From: Taenia hydatigena | Taxonomy: Eukaryota; Platyhelminthes; Cestoda; Cyclophyllidea; Taeniidae | Length of the DNA stretch: 64,000 nt | NCBI GenBank assembly: GCA_036345935.2 | Contig: JADWOT020000002.1 | Location: 5,569,756 to 5,633,755, forward strand | Reading direction: 5' to 3' | Part shown: in pieces, positions 1 through 14,170 of the stretch | How positions within the stretch are numbered: position 1 is the first letter of the stretch | Layout: each line of letters starts with the position of its first letter | Notes under the pieces: generated by a model | Told to the model about the DNA's origin: nothing | What the model saw: the letters and a program-made list of their open reading frames with translations, nothing else | The model's database searches: none | Program-made: the position numbers and the translations under genes

Positions 1-3000
1 CATTATGTCACACCATATTACATCGATAGTGTGATTGCTTTTGATTATGAGGCAATAGCGTTGCATAAGCAACATATGAGCGTGTATGTTTGGGAAACTA
101 CGTTCTTAAGCGATTTGTAAGCGTAAATGCAAGTGCATTGATCAAAATTTGTTCGCTTGTGTTATGAGGCTCTTCAACGAGCTACCTTAACCTACCTCTT
201 AAAGACGTACACTCATTCAAGTGATTTGGAAATAGACATGCGCCTAAAAAGAGGTCGTTTTGCGTTTTCGACTGTTGATTTTCCTGTTCGTCATTGCACG
301 CAGGCACGGGTTTCTACTAAGGTGTCGGAGATTTGAGGTAAAATGTGCCTTCACCTAGATCCATCTCACAAAAGGAAGTAAGAAGAGAGATGACTATACG
401 GAGTTCGAAATAAGGATAAAGTCACTCCAGAAGTCACAGAAAGCTTAGAGGATTTGACAGACGATAGCATGAGATAACAAAAGTGGCATAATATACCAAA
501 ATTTTTAAGAAGTAGGGCTCCTGAAGAATACGAACAGCGAAACAAAAAAGCAGCTTTTAGGACCATATCTGTGCCACTAAATAATCAGTCAGTCATGCAG
601 ATAGATCAGCCACCCTGAAGTGCCAAAATGGCACAACTTTGAGAAAATATGAGAGGACTTCGTAAATTTCCAATTTATCCTGCACTTCAAAATGCTAAGC
701 TACCTGCCGACAATATGGTTAACATTAACTAAGAAGTATTCGCAGAGAATATAAAGTGGTTCATATTTGGATTCTAAATAAATAGAATTAGTTAGAGCTG
801 TTGGAAATTAAATATGCTTTAAATCAGCCCACTAAAATAGTTGAAGTATGTATTTCTAAACACGAATGCAAGAAATTTAAATAATGGGCCAAAGTGAAAC
901 CTCCTGCTGAATTCAGCAAAAGTCTAAAGCGTGAAAAACTTCATTGGCTGTTGAGCAAATGCGTGATAAGAAATGGAATGGCTGTGAAAGGCGCACGAGT
1001 GAGTAGGGAAGAAAGCGGATGAATGAGGAGGAGGGTAATGCTGAGCGGAGCAGTCGAGTAAGCCAGCATTCGCTCGCGGGCTCGCTACTATGGTCAAGCA
1101 CGCATGCACTAACCCTCACCGACGTAGCACTACCTTGATGGCTGGACGGACACCAGAGGTCTCTGCGTCGTACCATCGCCCGCGTCCTGTCAAGCAACTT
1201 TACAGCTTATGTCTGCTGCTATTATTTGAGCCACCTTATTCTATGCTTCCAAATTTCGAAGCATATTTTTTATTTTATTTTTGCAATTATCATAATCCAA
1301 TGGCGATTCGTGGTCATTTTAACCCCTAAAAAACGGATTATATGGGGTTTTATTCCGTTCATCTATTTTTATAGCCTGTCTCGCAGAGGCTAGTCATGAG
1401 AATATTGTATCAAGCCAATGGTACGTTTAGCGTAGTGAGAAAATGTCTTAGTGTAACTGGGGGTAATTTTAACAAGAAGACAAAATGGGGAGAAAATGCG
1501 CATCATTTCGTCACTTCCTGTAGTCAGCTACCCTCAATAACGAGTGAGTGAACGAGCTGTTGGGCGGTGTGATTATTGCGCAGAGTTGTGTGCTTTCCAA
1601 CATCCAAGCGCTAGCCAGCATGAAGTGGCTAATTAAGTGCTTGACTGCAAGACTCACTTTCTCTCTGAGCCTTTTCAGGGTCATCACAAGCAGGATTGTT
1701 GACTAGGTGATGTGCTGGTAAATGAATCAATAGCTGGCTGAAATTCCTGTGTCTAACTGTATTGAATGTGGGACTATAGAGGCGAGTGGGAAAGCTATGA
1801 TATTTTGGTGGACATGGTGTTTTGTTCCATATCTTGCACGCGATCCCACGACGTACCAGTCGGCTGGTGGCCATTTAAATTTTCGTGGTATTCCTGGCCT
1901 TTTCTTCTCACTTGTTCTCTTCAAGTTCTGTCAGGTTGGAATTTGACGCCTTTAAAAAGATTATGAATCGTGTAGATGTATATGGCCCCAGTAATTGCTT
2001 CGTGCTGGATGCTTCTGCCCCATACGCTGTATGGCATGATCACCTCGCGAATTAATCTTTGATTCAGTTTTGTTGTGCTGAAGGAAATTGTCACGAATCG
2101 TTCGACGTTACCCACGCCATGGTCCTAGCTCCTTCCTACACATGGATCCTGTTCACAACAATCTACTACATTGGTAGCGCCTTTGAGGTCACAATGAGCG
2201 GCCAATTCATCCGTCTCTGCCTTAAGTGCTGCATCCAAATGTGCATTGCATCGCTTGATTTGATTTGTGGAGCATGTTATTATTTGCCTATTTCGAACTT
2301 CTCATAGGAGCAGTGAAGTGTGCCTTTTATTGATAAGCCTTTTGAGTGAGTTTACACGCCCTTCCCTTTGCGCTTGCTCTCTTCAAAGGCTGTCAGATTG
2401 GATTGTGGTACTTTGCAAAGGAACGCGGATCATAGAGCATCTCTCGAATTAATGTTTGATTCAAGGCTAATTACGAATTTATGTGCGTTTTTTCTGTCTC
2501 ATAGTACAGTTATTCTAGCAACTGCAAAAGAAAAATGAATTCTAGTGGCATATTAAACTAGATCGGAGACCATATTTAAGGTGAATGTTTTCTTCGTAGG
2601 AGCAGCTATTATGTTTCCGTTGTTTTTAAACTTTAAACACATTTTGCAGACGTAGTCCTGTAGGGTGAGACAAGTGCTAAAAGGTGTCTTTGTTTATGCT
2701 TGTACCTACTATATTTCTCTATGACAAGGGAAAGAAGTCGGCATCCATCTCATCCCCATTGCCAATAGAAGATTTAGTGACTTCTTAAAAAAACAGCAAC
2801 GGCTTGACGGCACCGCCGGTGTTCACCAAATGCTGTTCCCCTAACACCCACTCACCACTCATACAAGCAGATAATAATGGTAGTGATTTGCATAATGCTA
2901 CCAACATTAAAGCTAAAAAGAATAGCATGATTTAATGGAAATCCCTCTCAAATTATACAGTAGTGCTATGGGTGTGGAACATGAAAATGGTTATCAGTTT

Positions 3001-6000
3001 TAGCTGCGGAATCAACAAACATCTTGAATACTAATTATGGGGTACCCTTTGAGTTCCAAGTAGGGTTCAGGCCTCGTGACCATGAAAAAGGTACTTGCTT
3101 ACCATGACTACGCCAAAAGATAGATGCTATGGACTAAATTTTGGCTCAGTTCAGGCGACCTTAAGTTCTAATAGCACTCATTATTATTAGTCTTAAAACA
3201 CACAAATAACTTAAGGATGTACATAACTGCTTTGCTGTCTAACTACTTTCTACGTCGATACGAGATCGGATTACACAATTGTGGTTGTGATTGTGCTGTA
3301 GTGCAATTCTTGGCAAAGATGGCAGATTTTGCATTCGGTAGGATTACGCCTACAAAGCTATATAAATCAATGTTGATTTGGGCTTGCGAATATGTAGTTA
3401 AGGCAGTGGAAACACTCAACTCCCATCCAAAGGTGTGATTCTGTACTTGGGTGAAATCATTATCTTGAATTTCCGCGCTGAGCGTGAGCACCGTAATCCA
3501 GGGAAAATTTCTCATAAACAGGTTTATAAGGCTGCAGAATGAATAGCAGCATGCGCTGAATGCAAGAACACTCGGGTTAGGGAGGGCGATTCATTGGAAC
3601 ACGTCACGTCGCCAGGTTGACTGCAGTACAGTGGTTCAGATGGGCGAAAATTAGGTAGGCGTTGGTTGCAGTTGCGTAAAGCTAATCTGAATTAGGTGGC
3701 AAGACCGCGATGCTGCTAACGTGTCAATAAACGTATACATAACCTTTTTGTCGACTTTTTCTTTGCTATTTCTTTAACCAAGGATCAGTCAGTAACGTGG
3801 AAAAGGACTAAAAAGATTATCTGGCAATTCGTTCGTTAGAAGTTATTTATTTGTCTCATTCCTTGAACTCTGTGGCATGATTGTATAAAGTGATTGAGAC
3901 TTTTGGAAATAAGCTACTCAATTCACCTTCCATGTAGCAATGTCATGGAGAGGCTTACTTCATCATCAATGGTTGTTTGTGTACGCGAGCGAATGAGGAG
4001 AGAAGAGGTAGACGAGCACAACCGATTGCGCTACCTCCAGAATGAACAAAGATTCTAAGCAAAAATAAAAATTATGGCAACAAAGAAAGCGAAGCTAAAA
4101 CGGAAGCATTGCGCATCGGTCGAACCTAAATACGGGAATTATAAAATGGGAACTGCTGCGAGCAATTACAGTCAAAAGCAGGATGACAAGTTTCATTTCT
4201 GATCAATTTAGGATCAAAAGGAAGGAAAAGGGAATTATCGCCCGTATCCTTGCTAAAGGTATTCGTAGAATAAAACGTGCATCTGACTCTCAATTAGAGT
4301 CAAATCTTGTCAGAGAGAAATCCGATTTTTTTTTGTGCCAAACTAGGCGCACTTATCATCAGCCAGACCCTAACGAGAACCACCGCAAGTAATTACTACA
4401 TAAAGCGAGCTGAAATTGCATAATTCTGGTCGATTCCAGATCTAAACAGACAGAATATAACCTGGCTATATACACTTGTACTATTAACTGTCTTTGCCAT
4501 ATCTCTTTGTCCATAGGCCAGGTCTAAATTTTTGTTGTATAACACAAAATATCATAACTCTCAGGGATGAAGGAAAGAGCCAAGTAAAAACTGAGTAATT
4601 TTTGGATATAGAAAGAAAGATTGTAGCCATACGATTTTGAAGTCAGCTTTTGTAGCGAAATACTTAGCAGTACATTGCTGTCATATCCAATTGTCACATG
4701 TTTTAAAGCCGACGTATCATAGCACTTGATTTTTAATTTCAATTAATTCTAGAATAGAATTTAAATATATAGCATGGTTTTGGAATCAAAGTTCTCCTTA
4801 CCTTTTTGCTACAGCACCATAGAAAGCCATCAGCTAGAGTTTTACTTGAGTTATTTCCAGATCAAGGCGTGGAGCGCATAAAACGCTGCATACGTGGGCT
4901 AACCTATCTTTGTATTAAATACATACTGCAGCAATCTTAGCTTGCAGTCAAAGCGTAATATCACTCATAATAAAGTAGACAAAGCTGCCGAGCCGAGTGA
5001 AGTTTCACGCTGACACACCGTCAGCGCTCAACCTGCCATCACAATGTATCTGGGCGTTCACCTGAAGGCAAAACCTAGATATTCGCCTAAATAAAACATT
5101 TATTTGAAAATAGGTCGTGGGGAATACGAAGGCGTGGAGCTGGAATTGTCTCTTGGCCTCAGGGAAGTAAGTGCACTAACCTAGGTGGAAATTTTCATCT
5201 CACAATGGCGTCTGAAGCCTTTACAGTGTGAAGCCGTAATGATGAGCCTGCTTACTATGTAAGAGCGTCAACTACTGCTGTGGTGCAGAAAGCAGCATCT
5301 GAAGGCAGATAGTGTGCCCCATCAGGCCACGGACACCACCACTAACATGGTCCACCACACTGGTGGACAAAGCTTTTAATCATCAAACACAGATGAGGAG
5401 CCATGACAGCTTACTGGTTTCCCTGTTGACTGTGTAGTCATGTATACTTCCTCGCTAAAAAACCAGGTTTTTTATTGATAGTTTCTTTAATTTTCCACCC
5501 CTTAGTCCGAATTCCATATTTTACAACAAGTTACGATTTCTTATTTTTGGGAGTGCTTTTTTATAATCTTATTTACTGAGACAAATATATTCTTAAAGAG
5601 GGCGTTCCTAAAGTGATTTTTATAGCAATTTCTGCAAAATAGTCGTTACTAAGCCTGCCGCAATGTGAGACTTCGGACTTAGGTTAAACTTTTGCTTAAC
5701 ATTTATATTTAACATAATGACTACTTCCCAGCTCCACCGCCCTCATGAGTTGCATTTGGATAGACTCGTTGTGAAAGGACCTGAAGAAGTGGGCTGCAGG
5801 TTAACATGCCAATGAAGATGCAGGTTCACACCTCAAAACGCCCAGAACGGTGCGCATTAGAGCGCGCTGTTCGAGAATCTGTACATTGCAGACAGAGTAA
5901 CTGTTGGTAAGATGAGTTCAAAGACTAGGAACGCATATCTTCCCCGCTGACCTACATAGCTGTGCCAGTTCTCCTTTCCCATGGTTGTCTGTCTGTCTAC

Positions 6001-6386
6001 TTGGTAATATCTCTGTGGTTTAATATACGGCAGTCCTTAGGTAGAAAAAACGATTTTATCTGGTTTCTCTAATTATGAGCACATCCGACCGCGCTAGGCA
6101 AATGACGCCTAAACCGCAATGCTGCACACAAGTAGGCGTCCTCTAAGCCATAGCTCTAGCCTTATGGTTGTTCATGCCTGGCGAAAACCTTGGGCGTTCC
6201 ACGCTGTTAAAAGGAGCAAAGAAAAAGCTAAAGCATATCATTTCCTTGAACAAGCAACCGGTGCAAGAGGATGTCATAAGAATGCTAAAGGGACAGCATA
6301 ATAATAGATCACTCCCTATTAGCCCGAAGCGGTTGTTTGTGAGATTCATTTGCACCAGCACAGCGTGCGAATGAACACGGACAATT
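1..6386 (+). repeat. Outer inverted repeat, left arm
   Basis: Reverse-complement partner of 45855-52680. Base 1 pairs with 52680, and the match stops abruptly near 6386 (partner 45855). In the 285-bp segment 913-1197 I count 8 substitutions against the partner, about 97% identity. Several indels shift the register. The largest is about 351 bp present only in the right arm near 52.0-52.33 kb. A 22-bp difference lies near 50.51 kb and an approximately 54-bp difference near 49.8-49.9 kb. The arm starts at the first base of the window, so it probably extends further left. I recognise no gene in it. The short ORFs shared by both arms are best explained by the duplication. The stretch 4183-4392 (basic, charged translation) is shared, but a T-run indel truncates it in the partner. 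Confidence 0.92.
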
Positions 6387-6509
6387 TGTATTCAAAGAGT
6401 GCTCTTAGTCTGCGAAGGCGTATTCCTCTGATAGCTCAGCTCTCCTCCTCTACGATAAATTTCCACATCATCCTGCATTTTGTTGTCTTAGAAACTCAAA
6501 CGGCTACCA

Positions 6510-9500
6510 GAGCTTGTTTGTCTTTTATAAAGCAAGCTCTCACCCAAACCATCTGCAATTTGCTAGTGAGACTCGATGTAGCCACCAAACGAGGACTACA
6601 GATTTCAGTTGCGTCTACTTACGAGGACACAACAGCCGTGTTTGCTTCTCTGCACTATTCTATTAGGCAGAAGCACCCTATGCGAAATTCCGAACCGCTT
6701 TGGCATTACGAAGGGAATCAGCTCCAAACGTCACATGCTGCGTCAGTTCTGGACACAACTGCAACCGCTAACGATGTCTCGCATTCATTAATGTCTTCCT
6801 CATACCGCTGAGATCAGTTTTGCAAAGAAAACACCACTGCAACATCGCGTTGCGCAGGTTTAGGAAAGCTGCACCCAAGTCAAGAAGTGCGCTTCTAGTT
6901 TGTTAAAACCATTTATGTGCAGGCAGGATATGAAATATGTAGCTTACATGATCTTGGGTTGCAGCGTGGAGGGATCCAACGTGGATGTTCAAGTTTGTAC
7001 ACCTGTTGGGTATATCAGGAAGCGATGTCAGAAGGAGCTCCCAACGCTTTCTGATTGCGACCTCGATTGTCTGACTGGAGGCGTTGTTGGTCGTAGAGCG
7101 GGTATTCCCGCAACGCTATGTGGCTGAATCTTCAATCTGAATTAAGCCATTACCTAGCCAGTGATCCTGTAGAGTAAAATGCCTCGAATTGCCCGTTCTG
7201 CTAGGAGTTGGGAATCTCTAGCCTGCTCCACATCATCCTCACCAAGCACTTAGTCGTAATGGAATAAGTCTCGAATAAGCTGAGCTAGTGCCTTGCGGCG
7301 TTAGCTGTTGTCAGAGTCATGAAAGACCCCGGCATCTATTCCCGCCGAGGATAACCTTTGCATTAGCGCTAATGGAATCAGCGAACTTTATTGGCGCTGA
7401 AATATAAGCGAATGTCGGGGCTAACGGCTTTCATCTAACCTCCACAATTTATGTCATTTAAAAGATGGAGCTGCCTCGAGCACCGCCACCAGTGCACGGT
7501 TTTCTCCATTTTCCTGCTTTTAACATTTGCTACTCCTGGTAATTTAATGTTGGATGATTTTAGGCATCTGTAATACAAAAGCTGAACTCTAGTTAGGTAA
7601 CGAATCAGTAGCAGGTAAGGAGGCGGTCTCCCCACGTCTGTGAAACCGACCTGTTCTTCCTAGCCCAGGTTCCAACTGCTCTCTCGCCTCTCACTTGCAT
7701 GGTCATTTTTATCTAACATAAGTTTTGCAATTATATTGTAGGCAATTTAAGGTTTTAATGAAATCGGAAACAGAGGCAGAAGTACTAAAATAATAGTCAG
7801 GCAATAGGGTTACATTACCGTTGGTTAGCTTATGCTGCATACTTTTCATACTCGCTTGAAATAAGTTATGGTGGGTAATTCGCTTTTTACAACTTCGATT
7901 CGGCTTCAAAGGACCCACTTACCAATCATTTTGTGAAAATGTTTTTGGATCGCTGGTTAAATAGCTTAAAGGAAGGTCTGTTTGATCAAAAAAGACTTCA
8001 TCATGCTGAAATGCAATTGGTATTGTCGCACCCTTGGATCAATGCCATCTAAAGTTGGGATTAGTTGCATGTTCCATTTAAACTACCAAATGCACACGTA
8101 TTTGCGTCAGGTAATCTCAACCATGGCCGGTTATTTAGAGACGATACCGAAGTAAGTCATTAAATATCAGGGGAAATCCCCTTGCATCTTTTCCTCAAAA
8201 CTGGATAAATTTGGTGTCAGCAACAGTCTCGTCGTGGCATTGCACAAGTCCTTCGGGTGGGGCAAATACAATGCTAGCTACTCCCACAAACGCTAGGAAA
8301 CACACTCCCAAATGGCAACGCAAATCAAGGATTATGTGTTGCATGGTTTCCGCTCGACGCAGAAAGATTTGTTTCAAAAATACAAAGAATGACATGCATA
8401 CCATTCCATGAAGTAACAACTATATAAATGTCATTAAAGCGAAAATAATAAGGAGCTTATTTCCAACGAGAGCTTGAAGCGTAGGGTACAATATAGCGAA
8501 ACAGGATGTGACTCTAAGGCTCGTCGAGATCGGAGAAAGGAAGCATGTATTGGAGATGGTGTTGCCTGCGATGCAGGAAGGGAAATCAAAGTTGAGAGTG
8601 TGGGTGAAGGGACGAAAAGGCCACAAGGGCCAGAGGTCCATGAGAGGAGCCTGATCGCAGCGCAGCACTCATGCAGCCACAGGGCTACTGATGAGCAAAG
8701 GATGAAATCGCGACGTACCAAGTGTCTCATAGCACTCCGCTCTTGAAATCCACGCTGTCCAGTTGGTGACCAGACCCATAACGGCAAAAAAGCGCTTCAT
8801 AAACGCGCTTCCATGACGGGGATGGTCACGTCGTAGAAGAGCGAGAGAGCGTCGAGCAGCGTCATTCAGAGAATATCGCTGAGCCGAGGTCTTGGTAATA
8901 CGCTGTGGCGCATCAGATTGAGCAAAGGCGACAGCGGAAACAGCGCCTATTTCCATCTATGATAAGAAACTGTCTGCTATGCATGCATTTTTGACTTGCA
9001 CTTTCCACCCTCACACCACATAGGCTTAAATGCATTTGAACTAATCAATGAACTGCACACAGTATTGAGATTAATATTAAACAATTTCACCTCAACGTCT
9101 TTGAATAGCACCGAGCATGCAATCTATTTTGTGCAATTTCGAAAGCACACTTTGCTTAATAAACCCAACATTAGCACACATGCCCTAAAAGAATTTCTGT
9201 GATCAGTTGACTTACCATGGGATCGAGAAGAACGAGGTTTGACATGCCTTGATTCCTTGAGAGAAAGCAACAACTGTCCGACAGCATTCGACCCGAGCTG
9301 GCTTGCCATGGTGGGATTAGGATACCTATCATCGAATGCTCCGTATTTTCTGGCGAAGCAAATCGTATAGACCATCGAGTTCCACAAACAAACTACCTTC
9401 AATCCGAATCTGGGCCTACATTAATTGACCTTTTTATCCAGTCGTATTCTCGTCTGCATTCCATGCAAGCTGTTATTGGTAGCTGAGGCATACGAACGCC

Positions 9501-11005
9501 CTTGTAAGTTGGCGATGAAACGGATAGGACAGTTTTTTACTTGCTTTATCAGGCTCACTGATAATGTCATCATATTCTTTCCTTGATGAAACCCTACTAT
9601 ATGAAGACAGGCTAAAATCCAGCTTGGCGATTTCACTTTGACCATCCGATTTTGGTGTCGATATATGCCCCGTATCAACGCCTTCGTGAACCAAAGAGCA
9701 GGAGTCGGGGAGCCAGTTACTGCTTTTGCTTCCACTATCACCGTTACCGTCCTTATCCAGAGCACATGCAGAGCAATCCCTGTGTCGGTCATCTTCGAAA
9801 AAAAGGCTTTCTAGTAGAGCCTTTGTGCATTTGCTATCCAGCGCTGACCAAGGAAAAAGTCTGCAGTCAGTGGTAGCCTACCCGATTCTTCAATTTCAAA
9901 CATTCTGCCTAGGTAAAGTGGAGAACTGTAGCTTGTGCGCGACTGATATGAACTTGCTGAACACTCAACAAATGCATAGCATGGACGGTTGCTGGACGTT
10001 TGTCTCGACTCTGGGTGAGACTGGTCTTTACGCAAGACATTTACAAAGAAGAGAGTGGTATGGTGATCACCTAGTTGATCACGATGATGGGCAGATCCCA
10101 GGAAATCCATAAAGTAGTACGTAGTGCACACATCTGCGTTCCGGTTATAGCAATGGATGCCAGATAACAACGTGCTGTAATTTCAAGTTGAGTGGTAAGT
10201 AGAATGATGCATAAGGACCAGAAGTGCTTTCACGTTCGGAATCAAGCGAATAACGAATCTTTGCAAATGATGGGATGGCATCAGATGTGGTATCAGAGAG
10301 CGTATAATCCTAAAGTAATAACATAATAATAACAGCAAGTTCCACTGACCATTCAACGAATATCCTTTGCACTGTGAGTTCCTTGAATAACCTAGCCTTC
10401 GTGATTGGCAGTACTAGCGGAAGCATCAATCGCATCATCACCTTTCTGATCAAAATCGTTCCTTATTTCCGTCGCATCCTGCACCTTCTGCAACTTTTTC
10501 CCTTCGGTAGGCTTCACAAACTGAAATAATGAAATGCTCCGTTTCCAGTGTTTGCATTATGAAATCTTTGGCTTTTTTTGCAAAATGCGCTCGTCATTAC
10601 TCTCAAACATTGTTTACATGAATTTTAATACGCGTGACTTCGCTCACCTATGCCAGCGGTCAAGAAGGCCTAAACACATGGAACCATCTGACGGATCGAT
10701 GTTGGGATGAAATATGGGTGAGTCAAAAGACACCTCAGGCCTGACCTTGGGATATCCTGAGCAACACTTGATCTGAAATTAAATACGCTTTATTTAAAGT
10801 ACGCTCTGTGCTATGACAGTCGCGAATTTATCGAAACATCTCTGATGAAGTGCGAAGTGTCGACAATGTCTGGTCTCATTTGCGTGTTTTAAGCATTCCA
10901 CAAGGTCATTTGCGGTATGCATTTTCCAATAAAACATTTGAGCCTTATCAACTACCTTCTACCAAATATAAGCAATCACAGAAATTGAATAAAACTTTCG
11001 CGTAA
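6510..11005 (+). repeat. Older inverted repeat, left arm
   Basis: Diverged inverted partner of 18310-23150; paired positions sum to roughly 29.3-29.7 kb. Matching landmarks, each paired with its reverse complement: 6590-6720 with 22860-23000, 7020-7130 with 22420-22530, 7570-7660 with 21870-21960, 8200-8330 with 21300-21420, 8500-8960 with 20600-21120, 9220-10170 with 19480-20360, 10390-10510 with 19130-19260, and 10560-11000 with 18310-18760. Similarity is broken by many indels, so this event is much older than the other two inverted repeats. Boundaries are approximate. Outside the pseudogene described separately, I see no supported gene. A conserved but frame-disrupted Ser/Thr-rich open stretch sits at 6530-6811 on the plus strand. 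Confidence 0.82.
8669..10521 (-). pseudogene. Broken multi-exon gene of unknown function, left copy
   Basis: I do not recognise the family. Reading the minus strand downward, four patches keep a reading frame similar to the inverted copy at 19.0-21.1 kb. First, 10521-10392 encodes an acidic end containing ATEIRNDFDQKG and stops at TAG (10394-10392). Second, 10170-9811 is Ser-rich, with CYAFVECSAS and SYSSPLYL. Third, 9790-9220 contains an acidic CALDKDGNGDSGS stretch and later PNPTMASQLGS, ending at a GTAAGT donor (9219). Fourth, 8956-8669 encodes AQSDAPQRITKTSAQ and ends at a stop. Disruptions include a 1-base deletion near 10500 relative to the other copy and frame changes near 9480. A 58-base length difference just before the 9219 donor also breaks frame between the copies. 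The frame similarity argues for a once-coding gene; the breaks argue that this copy is dead. Confidence 0.5.
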
Positions 11006-14000
11006 AGTCAAGTAATGTCAAACTGGTGAGGAAATTTTCAGTTAACTATAGGTCTGCATGGGCGTTGTAGTCGGATTTGGGACGCAGTAAAGCATTAACC
11101 GTGTTCGCGTCAATTCCGATGATGGGTGCTTGGCCAGTGGCGGAGGCATCATTTGTTCCGCAGAGCTGTTGCACGTCCTCGCAAATGTATGCTGAGTTGC
11201 TGGAGGTGTCATCTGGGAGACTGTAATGAAACGAGTCATTTTAATTGCGCCATTATTAATAATCCTTCATGGATAGGAATAATGAAATCAATCGCTTATT
11301 CGAAAAGTAAAACAAGGGTAGAGGAATAGAGCAGACGACGTTAAGCCGTTCAAATGCAAAATGAACTGTGTACTGAGCACTTACAGTGTTTAGTAATTCA
11401 GCGCCGCAAAGTCACAAACGCATTAAAGAAATGGGGGTTTTGAAGCACCTGGACCCATGCAGAGATGTGACTTCCTGCTCACAACGAGCCAATCGGCATT
11501 CAGCGACACTTAATTTCACCATTCTGCTGCTAGGTCCGCTAGCACAGATGCTCTCCCTTAGCAGCGGCTTGCTTTCGCCAAAGTTTTGCGGAGCGGGCAG
11601 TGGAACACCACTATGGAATAGTGTTGCCTCGTAAATTGCGCTACAAAATTTGAAAACCTTCAGCAGTTTTGCATGGCTGCATTATTTAATTATGATTCGC
11701 TTCTTTTCTTTCTTTTCAGTAATTGTTGCCTAATAACTAGCGGGCTCTTAAAACCAGCTAACTCAAGCTACTATTAATCTCGCTGACCAGTTTTATTCTG
11801 AGCTGGCATGACTTAACTCGACGAGAAAATGCAATTCAAAAGTCAAAATAGGTCGGTATTGACATCAAAAGCCAGTGTATTAGAATTTCGCATTAAATCT
11901 TAATAAGTCTTGGTGCAAACATGCAAAAAGTCAGGTCCAACACTGCCTATTAAGCTTCAGTGCTAGTGACAATTTGCACGCTTGCTCACCCCACCAAAGT
12001 CACGCCAAGTAGGAACTAGGCCGTGTACGCGGCCGCATTGCGCTATCCTTACCATTTGTACCAAACGAATGAACTGGTGGCAGCAACTGTAATGCTCATA
12101 ATCCTTAAATGTGCTTTACTGGCCGGAGGTTGAGAAACAATTTGAACCTCGTGGCGGAGCGGCGTGGAGACTTGCAAGAGCGTGACCCTTCCCCGTCCTA
12201 AATCCCGTATTCGGCCTCGCTGCATAATAAAGATGTCGAAACATGCTCAGACTTCTACTAACAAGGGCGACCAGAAGAGAGAGGAGGAATCCTCTACAGT
12301 ATCAGCATCTATCTATACAGATTTTGATTTCAAGTAGCACGATAGCGCCTTATCCACGTTCTTAATTTAATCGTGAACCTGGAGCTGCAACTGCTCTCTT
12401 TATGACGAAGCGGTGAGATGTGCGGCTTCCACACCATGGACGCTGCAGAAGTAGACGTCGTAACATTATGGCATGGTGTACGTAAAGTAAGCGATTCCCA
12501 CAGTCTACTATAAAACCGCATTGAGCAATTTTCAGACATTATCAAACATACTTTGCGGCAAAGATGTTTCGATTTTTTCGCATCAAAGGACATGATTTGT
12601 CCTTAGGAATAATTGCAAATGGACTTAGTTGAATGGTATTCCTGAGATTAAAACCTCATGCATTAGTAGTGTGTGTAACCTGCAAAGGTACTGTAGAATT
12701 CATTTTCGCTGTAAATCATTGACTTTGTGTTTTTTGTTTCTGTGGTCTGGAATAAAAATATAGAATGTTGTGCCGAATAAACGAACAAGTATACGTGTTT
12801 CTTTTGACAGCTAACTACCACTTGCTCATATTCTTGTCGCATGCACAAAGATATGCCAGATAGCAAGAAACTCTTCTTTGTGCAAATTGCATAATTTTGT
12901 CAGCATTTATTAATGACATTATGATGAGACGAGTATGCAGTTAAGTTAAATACCTCGAGTGACTGACGCAGTGTTGCGTAATTCTCTAAGTTAGAGGGCT
13001 TTTGCGTTCAATGCTGATGTCAAAAACGCAATGCTGCAAAATTTTGCTGACAGACATGCCTACTACATTTGTGGTGATAATAAAATGAGTGTTCGTTCAC
13101 ATGCAGACAGAACAAAATAAAATGAACAAACACACGCCTTGGAACCATCCAACTGAAACCCATAAGGCGTAGCAATTTGTCAGCTCAAGATACCTTGCTT
13201 AGAGGTGGGTTTATTCATGTTCGGATAGCAATGATACTGATATTCAACTGATAAGGAGAAGTAAAGAACAATAACTACCATTACGGATTAGGGCTCGATT
13301 CCCATACATAGACTAGAAACTTCGTTAAAACTTATTTAACTTGACCAAGGTGGTTAACATGTGCCCTTTTAAAACGAAACTGTCTTGAACGGGGTGCATT
13401 CAAACGACGGCAAGTGAATGTCTTAGAATAAAACTGTAGGCATAAGCATAGAAAGTCTAAAGCTGAAACATATATTCACTTTTACATGTTGTAAACATGG
13501 TGGATTATCTGCTTCAGTTATGAAAGCAATCAATTCTCCAACCACAAAATGAAGTAAAGATAAAGCCTAAAACTACTCTGAGCACAAAAATGGGAGGCCA
13601 AATATTCCATTAGGATATTTATGTAATTTTGAATCAACTGTTGGGAAAGTGACTAAGGATTGTGGTTCCTTATTTGCGTTCTTAAAACAAGTAAGAAATT
13701 CGATGAGGATAATGTGTTGACTGACTTATTTTGCACCACCGAGGCTTAACTTCGCCCCATTTCTGAGCAAAGGCTGAGAGCCATACTTCAGCTCGCAAAG
13801 ATATGCAAGCATTCATTGCTGCGGCGAAAGTGATCTTATACGAAACCCATTAAATCTGTGTCAATTTTATACAAGATCCTGACATCTATTCATGAGCGCT
13901 TAAATAATTTTTGCATGTATGCGAGCTCATTTTTGAACGCAACAGTTGATGGACTGATTTTGTGACTATGGCTTGCCATTTGTGGATGAGAGCAGAGCAA

Positions 14001-14170
14001 GGAGCGTAATATAACTTAAAGCACAATCGCAGGATCGGGACCTTGTAGTGGTACACTGAAGGTTTTTTGTCATGATTCTTGGAGTGTGGTTGGTGCTGGT
14101 AAGGGAATTGCTGATAACGTCCTTCCAACAATGAAAGCATTTCCGTTCATTTGATAAAAATAACTTAAAA
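11006..14170. other. Loop of older inverted repeat, no gene recognised
   Basis: Lies between the inner end of the left older arm and the first ankyrin remnant. I see only short open stretches in all frames and no convincing exon with splice borders, no tandem array and no tRNA-like fold. The sequence is not obviously shared with other parts of the window. Confidence 0.6.

Noticed and set aside
366..566. 66-codon ORF shared with 51764-51964
   Set aside because: Conserved only as part of the outer repeat; no domain, no splice context.
913..1197. 94-codon minus-strand ORF, also present at 51133-51417
   Set aside because: Between the two arms I count 8 substitutions: 7 change the amino acid and 1 is silent. 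That is no sign of purifying selection; the frame survives because the duplication is recent.
4020..4060. tRNA box A-like GGTAGCGCAATCGGTT on the minus strand, also near 48217
   Set aside because: No box B and no cloverleaf follow; only a short resemblance.
13288..13305. Box B-like GGGCTCGATTCCCA
   Set aside because: No box A or foldable tRNA body upstream.
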